The translations under genes were made by a program, and so were the position numbers. Positions 59,694-64,000 of a stretch of 64,000 nucleotides of DNA are shown here, in pieces. The number at the start of each line of letters is the position of its first letter. Position 1 is the first letter of the stretch. The notes beneath the pieces were generated by a model. The model was not told the origin of the DNA, did not search any database, and saw only the letters and a list, made by a program, of their open reading frames with translations. The stretch covers positions 65,112,381-65,176,380 of the forward strand of contig CM068581.1 in NCBI GenBank assembly GCA_035048485.1, read 5' to 3'. Origin of the DNA: Pteria penguin (Eukaryota; Mollusca; Bivalvia; Pterioida; Pteriidae).

Positions 59694-60216
59694 TATCGAT
59701 AATTTACTCTAACGTCACAATGAAAATCCCTGCAAAATGAAGCAGATCTGAAATAAGGCACCTTATTACATATTTTGAAAATTATACCAATAGTTTATAT
59801 AGAAAGTTTTCGGGCTGATATAGAGCCATAAATGCCCGCAAACTTCATATCAGCCCGGGAACTATTTCCAGTTACGTGACATCATACTTATATTTGACGT
59901 CATACCGTACGCAAACAAACATGGCGGACGTACTATTAACGAAAATACTTCGATTTATAGAATTAAATGTAGATGGACGCTTAAATATGTAATAAAAAGG
60001 TTATTGACTGAATACGATGAAATATAACCGCCCTCGGTCTTTTAGCGGATGGGGCCCTCGCAAGCTCAGGCCGCTTTACCGCTCAAAAAATTCGGGCGGT
60101 CATATTTCGTCGTATTCAATCAATAACCTATAATTACAATATGTTAAATGTTGAAACAAACTCGTCTATTGATACAACTTATCTTGCCTGCTGGGATATT
60201 TCTACTCTGCTAAGTG

Positions 60217-60488
60217 TAGAATAGACGCTTGATTGATTATTGTTTTACGTCACTCCACGATTATTTCATGTATATGGTGACGGCATTTGCCTAATGCATT
60301 GTATACAAATTTAGACCTTTGAAACGGACCCACCCGAAGCAGTGAAGGATCTTTTACGTGCCATGTACGCCTACCGGTTTTTATTGTCTCATCCGAAAGA
60401 CAGAACACCGGTGTGCCCAGAGCGGGACTCGAACCCGATTACGAGCCGAGCACCTTATCCACTAGGCCACACCTGCTTAGAATAGACG
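60217..60488 (-). mobile_element. tRNA-derived SINE, family A, with 11-bp TSD
   Basis: TAGAATAGACG occurs at 60217-60227 and 60478-60488. The minus-strand head is AGCAGGTGTGGCCTAGTGGA with B-box GGTTCGAGTCC; the body has 'ggcacgtaaaagatccttca'; the tail is ATAATCAATCAAG. The duplication target is the left end of the palindrome at 60480-60682, so the SINE arrived after that element. Confidence 0.85.
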
Positions 60489-60682
60489 ATCTTCATATTT
60501 TACATGATATAAGCGGCCCAAGACCCGACATGTTACTTTCTGCCGGGGTTTTCATTTTGACGTAAAGACCTAGATAGTGACGTCAGAAGTTAGCAATAAC
60601 GTCAAAATAAAAATCCCGGCAAAGAGTTGCATGTCGGGTCTTGTGCCGCTTATATCATGCAAAATATGAAGATCGTCTATTT
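60480..60682. mobile_element. Palindromic MITE with about 80-bp arms
   Basis: The arms 60481-60562 and 60599-60681 are inverted repeats ('aatagacgatcttcatattt' and its inverse at the outer ends). TGACGTCA lies at the tip (60578-60585). A diverged half-copy lies at about 61110-61165 (gccagacatgctagtttttg). Non-coding. Confidence 0.75.
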
Positions 60683-61424
60683 AAGGAATCGCCAGATCCA
60701 AATCTAACCACGTCCATAACGTAGTTCCATTGTGACTTCATAGTTAAATTCATGTTTGACAGGTCATTTATTTATGACGTCATAATGAACAAGTGTGCCA
60801 AAATGTGTGATGTCAGGCATTTGACGATCTCTAAATACACCGATCCACTTTTGTTGAATGTTAAGCATTTTAGCACAAAATACTACTATGATGACGTCAC
60901 GCAAGGTTGGACAAGTTGGACATTTGACTATGACGTCATAGGTATAACAATCAAAAGTCCGCCAAACATCGCTTTGTATGCTAAAAAGTGGATCGATGTA
61001 TTGTGCAAGCATAAAATATAAACAGATATACATGTATATATTATCACCATAACATAAAATTCGTTCCGATTGAGTCATTGAATCGAATACATGTTTTCCC
61101 ATTTTACAAGATGTAAGGAAGGGGCCTTATGCCAGACATGCTAGTTTTTGCCGGGATTTTCATGATAGTGTTAATGCCAGCACAGTCAAGTCAGAGTAAA
61201 ATGACGGAAATTTTCATGGTAGATTATCGTATGAAATATGAGATCAATTGGAAAAAGGTCTACTCATAAGAAATGTTGGTTTTCTAGGACTGAAGCCAAA
61301 ATTGTTATCTTCACCAATTAGTTTAGGATTATTAGTTTTCCGACCATGCAGAATAAGAATGACTGATTCAGGGGCGTAACTACTATTGTAGTAAAAAAGC
61401 ATGTGCTTGCATATAATTTTCACC

Positions 61425-61466
61425 AAAAAAAAAAAAAAAAAAAAAAAAAGAAAAAAGAAAAAGAAA
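61425..61466. repeat. Poly-A tract
   Basis: A26 or so with a few G, inside the left end of the hAT element. The lysine-rich frame across it is an artefact. Confidence 0.9.
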
Positions 61467-62261
61467 TGTCCGTTGTTCGTTCCGGTTATCTCCGTTCCAG
61501 TTATTTACCAATACCCGTTTGTCACTCAGTCCACATAGTCCAATCTTTCAATATGCAATACACTTTCCGGAAACTCTTTGTGTTCCCTCCGATCACGGAC
61601 CTATCTTGTGCTCTTCTTTGTGGAGTTACAAAAGGTTTACTAAAGTTTACATGTCATATTTTTTCGAAAAGTCGACATCATGCAAAGATCAATATTGTCG
61701 TTTGGGTAAATAGCCTAAATCGAAGGTGACTGATGAATCTCAGTCCACAGCATCTACAAATGAAGGTTCCACACAAGACTCTATTGAAGATGTGCCAGAA
61801 TCGTCTGGTTTGACTACAAATCAGTCTGATAATGTCAGTGACAATATCGATAGTGATATGCATGAGCCTGAGGCCAGTGAGGGATCGAATCCTGATGAAG
61901 TTGTGGGACATTCAATATCAGTGGCAGTGTCGAAATATCTCCCGCCATACATAGACATTGGAAAACACAGCTTGAAAGACTTATCTGATAAAGACAAAAT
62001 GACATTAATTGAAGAACAGTGGAGTGATGCCCATAAATTCTCATTTCCATTTTAGTAAGTTAAATTCATATTGTCAGAAAATATATCTAAGAAAATCAAA
62101 AGTGTTATCTCATAGCTGCTACCATGTCATGATTACATTTCCCCATAAATGGTTTGTCTTGTTAAGCACACATGGGTACCACCAGTCTCCTAAATTTGTC
62201 GTAACATAAGGATTTTGTTAAAATTCTAAAACAATCAGGGAGCAACTATTTGATCTTTAAA

Positions 62262-62284
62262 GGGGGAGGGGGGGGGGGGGGGGC
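62262..62284 (+). repeat. Poly-G run
   Basis: GGGGGAGG followed by about 16 G, inside the stretch that separates the two coding parts of the hAT element. It could form a G-quadruplex and is a likely spot for sequencing error. Confidence 0.9.
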
Positions 62285-62534
62285 AGGAAGACTTAAAAAG
62301 ATAGTCCGGCTCGAAGTTTTGGACACAAATAAACCAGATATTTTTTTGTAATATCAGCAAGTCTCTCCCCCCGATAACTAGTGGCTATTTCATGTGTACA
62401 GAAGCAACAAAATCAGACATTGAGAGTTGTATTATGTCCGCTGATACTGCGAGTGATGCATAGTACATGTAGCAAAAATGAGCAATGATGTGACGTATTT
62501 TCAATTTGGCTTGTCCAGATGATGGCGTGAGGGT

Positions 62535-62690
62535 GTCATTATTGTGGGAGGAAACCGGAGAACCCGGAGAAAACCCACGAAGTCAGGTTGGTGACAGCCA
62601 CACCATCTCACGTACGACACCGAGAATCGAACCCTTGTCGCATTGGTGAGAAGTGAGCGCGCTACCGACTGCGCTACCTGACCCCCTGAG
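62535..62690 (-). mobile_element. tRNA-derived SINE, family B
   Basis: Minus-strand head GGTCAGGTAGCGCAGTCGG (A-box TAGCGCAGTCGG) with B-box GGTTCGATTCTC, then the same core as at 34440-34688 ('gggaggaaaccggagaaccc', 'ggagaaaacccacgaagtca'). It is inserted in the interruption of the ZMYM1-like hAT element. Confidence 0.8.
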
Positions 62691-64000
62691 TCATACCTGA
62701 GACTGCATACAAAATCCTAAGATTAATAGTCTATGAGAAAACTGTGATGGAAATTTTGATAATTGACGGACAGGCACACGGACTGACAAGAACAGAAAGC
62801 TGAACCCAGATTTGCTATATCAGCATCGCTGGCTTCGTTATTCGGTCTCCGAAGACGCCTTATATTGCAGTGTTTGTTGCTTGTTTGGGGACAAGGAGGG
62901 TAAGGCAACAGGATTCATAACACCTATAAACGACTGGGCAAATATCGGTACAGCAATACAACGCCACACCAAAAAAGGGTCTAATCACAACAGTTGTGAC
63001 GTAGCGGCCGAGTCATTCGTATCCGTATTCAAAGGAAAGTCAGGAGACATATGCATGCAGGTAAAGAAGCAAGCTCGTTTGCAGATTGAAAAGAACCGGA
63101 AAATATTGGCATGCCTGATAGAAGCGCTTGTCCTTTGTGGAAAGCAGAATACTGCAATTCGGGGACACGAAAAGAGCAAAGGAAACTTTATCTCAATTTT
63201 ACATTATCGTGCTCTGTCAGATGACTTGTTGAATGATCACTTAAACGACAAAACTACAAAAGTGCGTTATTTGTCCCCAAAGATCCAGAATGAGTTGTTA
63301 GATATTTGTGCAGACCAAATACGAACCGGTATTGTTACAGATTGCAACAAAGCACCATGTTTTGCCCTTATTGCCGACGAGGCTACAGATTCGTCAACAA
63401 AAGAACAGATTTCTGTATGCGTCAGATTTGTTGACAAAAAACAAGATGGTTCAAGTGAGGTTCGTGAGGAGTTTTTAGGCTTTGTTGAAGCGGAAGACCT
63501 TACTGGTGCACAGCTAGCAGATTAATTTCTCGGTGCCTTGGATAAATACGGTGTTCAGAAAGATAACATGAGAGCCCAGGCCTGTGATGGTGCTTCAAAC
63601 ATGAGCGGTAAAAACAACGGTGTTCAAGCTATTATTCAGCAGCAATATCCGTTAGCACCATATGTTCACTGTAAAGCTCATTGCCTCAACTTAGCAATAA
63701 CAAAAGCATGCACATTACCGCTAGTACGAAATATGATGGACAAGGTGCAAGAGATTTCGTTTGCGTACAGTTACTCCGCAAAGCGTTTAAAAACTTACCG
63801 ACAACGCTGAAGCCAAAGAAGAATTAGGCCGACGAACCAAAATCAGAATGCTATGTGAAACACGGTGGAGTGCTAGAGCCGATGCACTGTTCACTTTTCG
63901 ATCGTCGTTCGATACGGTTGTGCAGTCGCTAGAGGAGCTCGACAACAAGAAAGACAAGAAAGCTAGGGACTTATTGAACGCTATATTAAGATTTGATTTC

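Larger units (their letters stand above)
61369..64000 (+). pseudogene. ZMYM1-like hAT transposase, broken; element runs off the window
   Basis: The probable left end, CAGGGGCGTAAC at 61369, is a typical hAT terminus. An acidic N-terminal part is coded at about 61729-62055 (DLSDKDKMTLIEEQWSDAH). It is interrupted by about 730 bp that include a G-run and a SINE. Coding resumes at about 62791 with RKLNPDLLYQHRWLRYSVSE and a TTF/ZMYM-like cysteine segment (ALYCSVCCLFGD). The transposase body follows: FALIADEATDSSTKEQ, a stop at 63523-63525, then ACDGASNMSGKNNGVQA, CKAHCLNLAI, a frame shift near 63800, and LCETRWSARADALFTF. The order fits ZMYM1/p52rIPK-type hAT proteins. At least one stop and one frame shift make this copy inactive. 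Confidence 0.85.

Noticed and set aside
59920..59995. Short ATG frame starting MADVLLTKIL
   Set aside because: Only 23 codons, lies among fold-back repeats, with no splice continuation found.
61403..61729. 108-codon frame starting with poly-Lys
   Set aside because: Crosses a poly-A tract. No family resemblance.

Overview
The window is animal nuclear DNA: AT-rich, with short exons, GT-AG introns of roughly 0.5 to 4 kb, and a very high load of degenerate transposable elements. Best guess is a marine bivalve or other lophotrochozoan. This rests on the tRNA-derived SINEs, the tgaccttgacctt-type repeats, the element with AGGCCCAAGTGGGCCT ends, and the visibly frequent ACATGTA word. There is no ribosomal, mitochondrial or bacterial sequence and no CRISPR array. 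Exon-intron structures were built by eye from homology and splice consensus.

Gene layout. (1) 6220-9676, + strand: a complete three-exon IST1 homologue (ESCRT-III associated, 358 aa). (2) 11387-27996, - strand: a 14-exon mitochondrial ABC half-transporter of the ABCB7/ATM1 type (689 aa), including a small presequence exon recognised here. (3) 28254-42761, + strand: a complete 12-exon ACTR6/ARP6 gene (396 aa, the same length as the vertebrate protein). Genes 2 and 3 are head to head with 257 bp between their start codons, so they probably share a bidirectional promoter. (4) 45756-48048, - strand: the last three coding exons of an unrecognised small single-pass membrane protein with a Cys-rich outer part and a tail carrying two PPxY motifs. 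The pieces are too short for long-ORF searches, but they join in phase through good splice sites.

Repeat layout. 2.6-5.9 kb: two LINE fragments, one cut by a short TIR element with a 5-bp target duplication. 12-13.6 kb: tandem repeats. 20.5-21.7 kb: a MULE-type transposase fragment inside ABCB7 with TIRs and an 8-bp duplication. 22.5-23.5, 37.7-38.7 and 48.9-50.2 kb: three pogo/Tigger-like elements with TA duplications. The last is nested inside a ZNF862-like hAT element (48734-51066). 28.5-30.5 kb: a non-autonomous hAT followed by a TA-type MITE in ARP6 intron 1. 36.3-37.2 kb: a 32-bp minisatellite made from the exon 7/intron 7 boundary of ARP6. 52.7-53.6 kb: a Tc1-like deletion derivative. 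55.3-56.9 kb: a long non-coding element with hairpin ends. 58.5-61 kb: palindromic MITEs rich in TGACGTCA. 61.4-64 kb: a broken ZMYM1-like hAT element that runs off the window. At least four tRNA-derived SINE families are scattered throughout.

The host genes are unrelated housekeeping functions: membrane remodelling, mitochondrial Fe-S/heme-linked export, and SWR1/SRCAP chromatin remodelling. Apart from the shared ABCB7/ARP6 promoter nothing suggests a functional cluster. The most unusual signals are the amplified splice donors in ARP6, the divergent residues of the ABCB7-like protein, and the hidden PPxY membrane protein.
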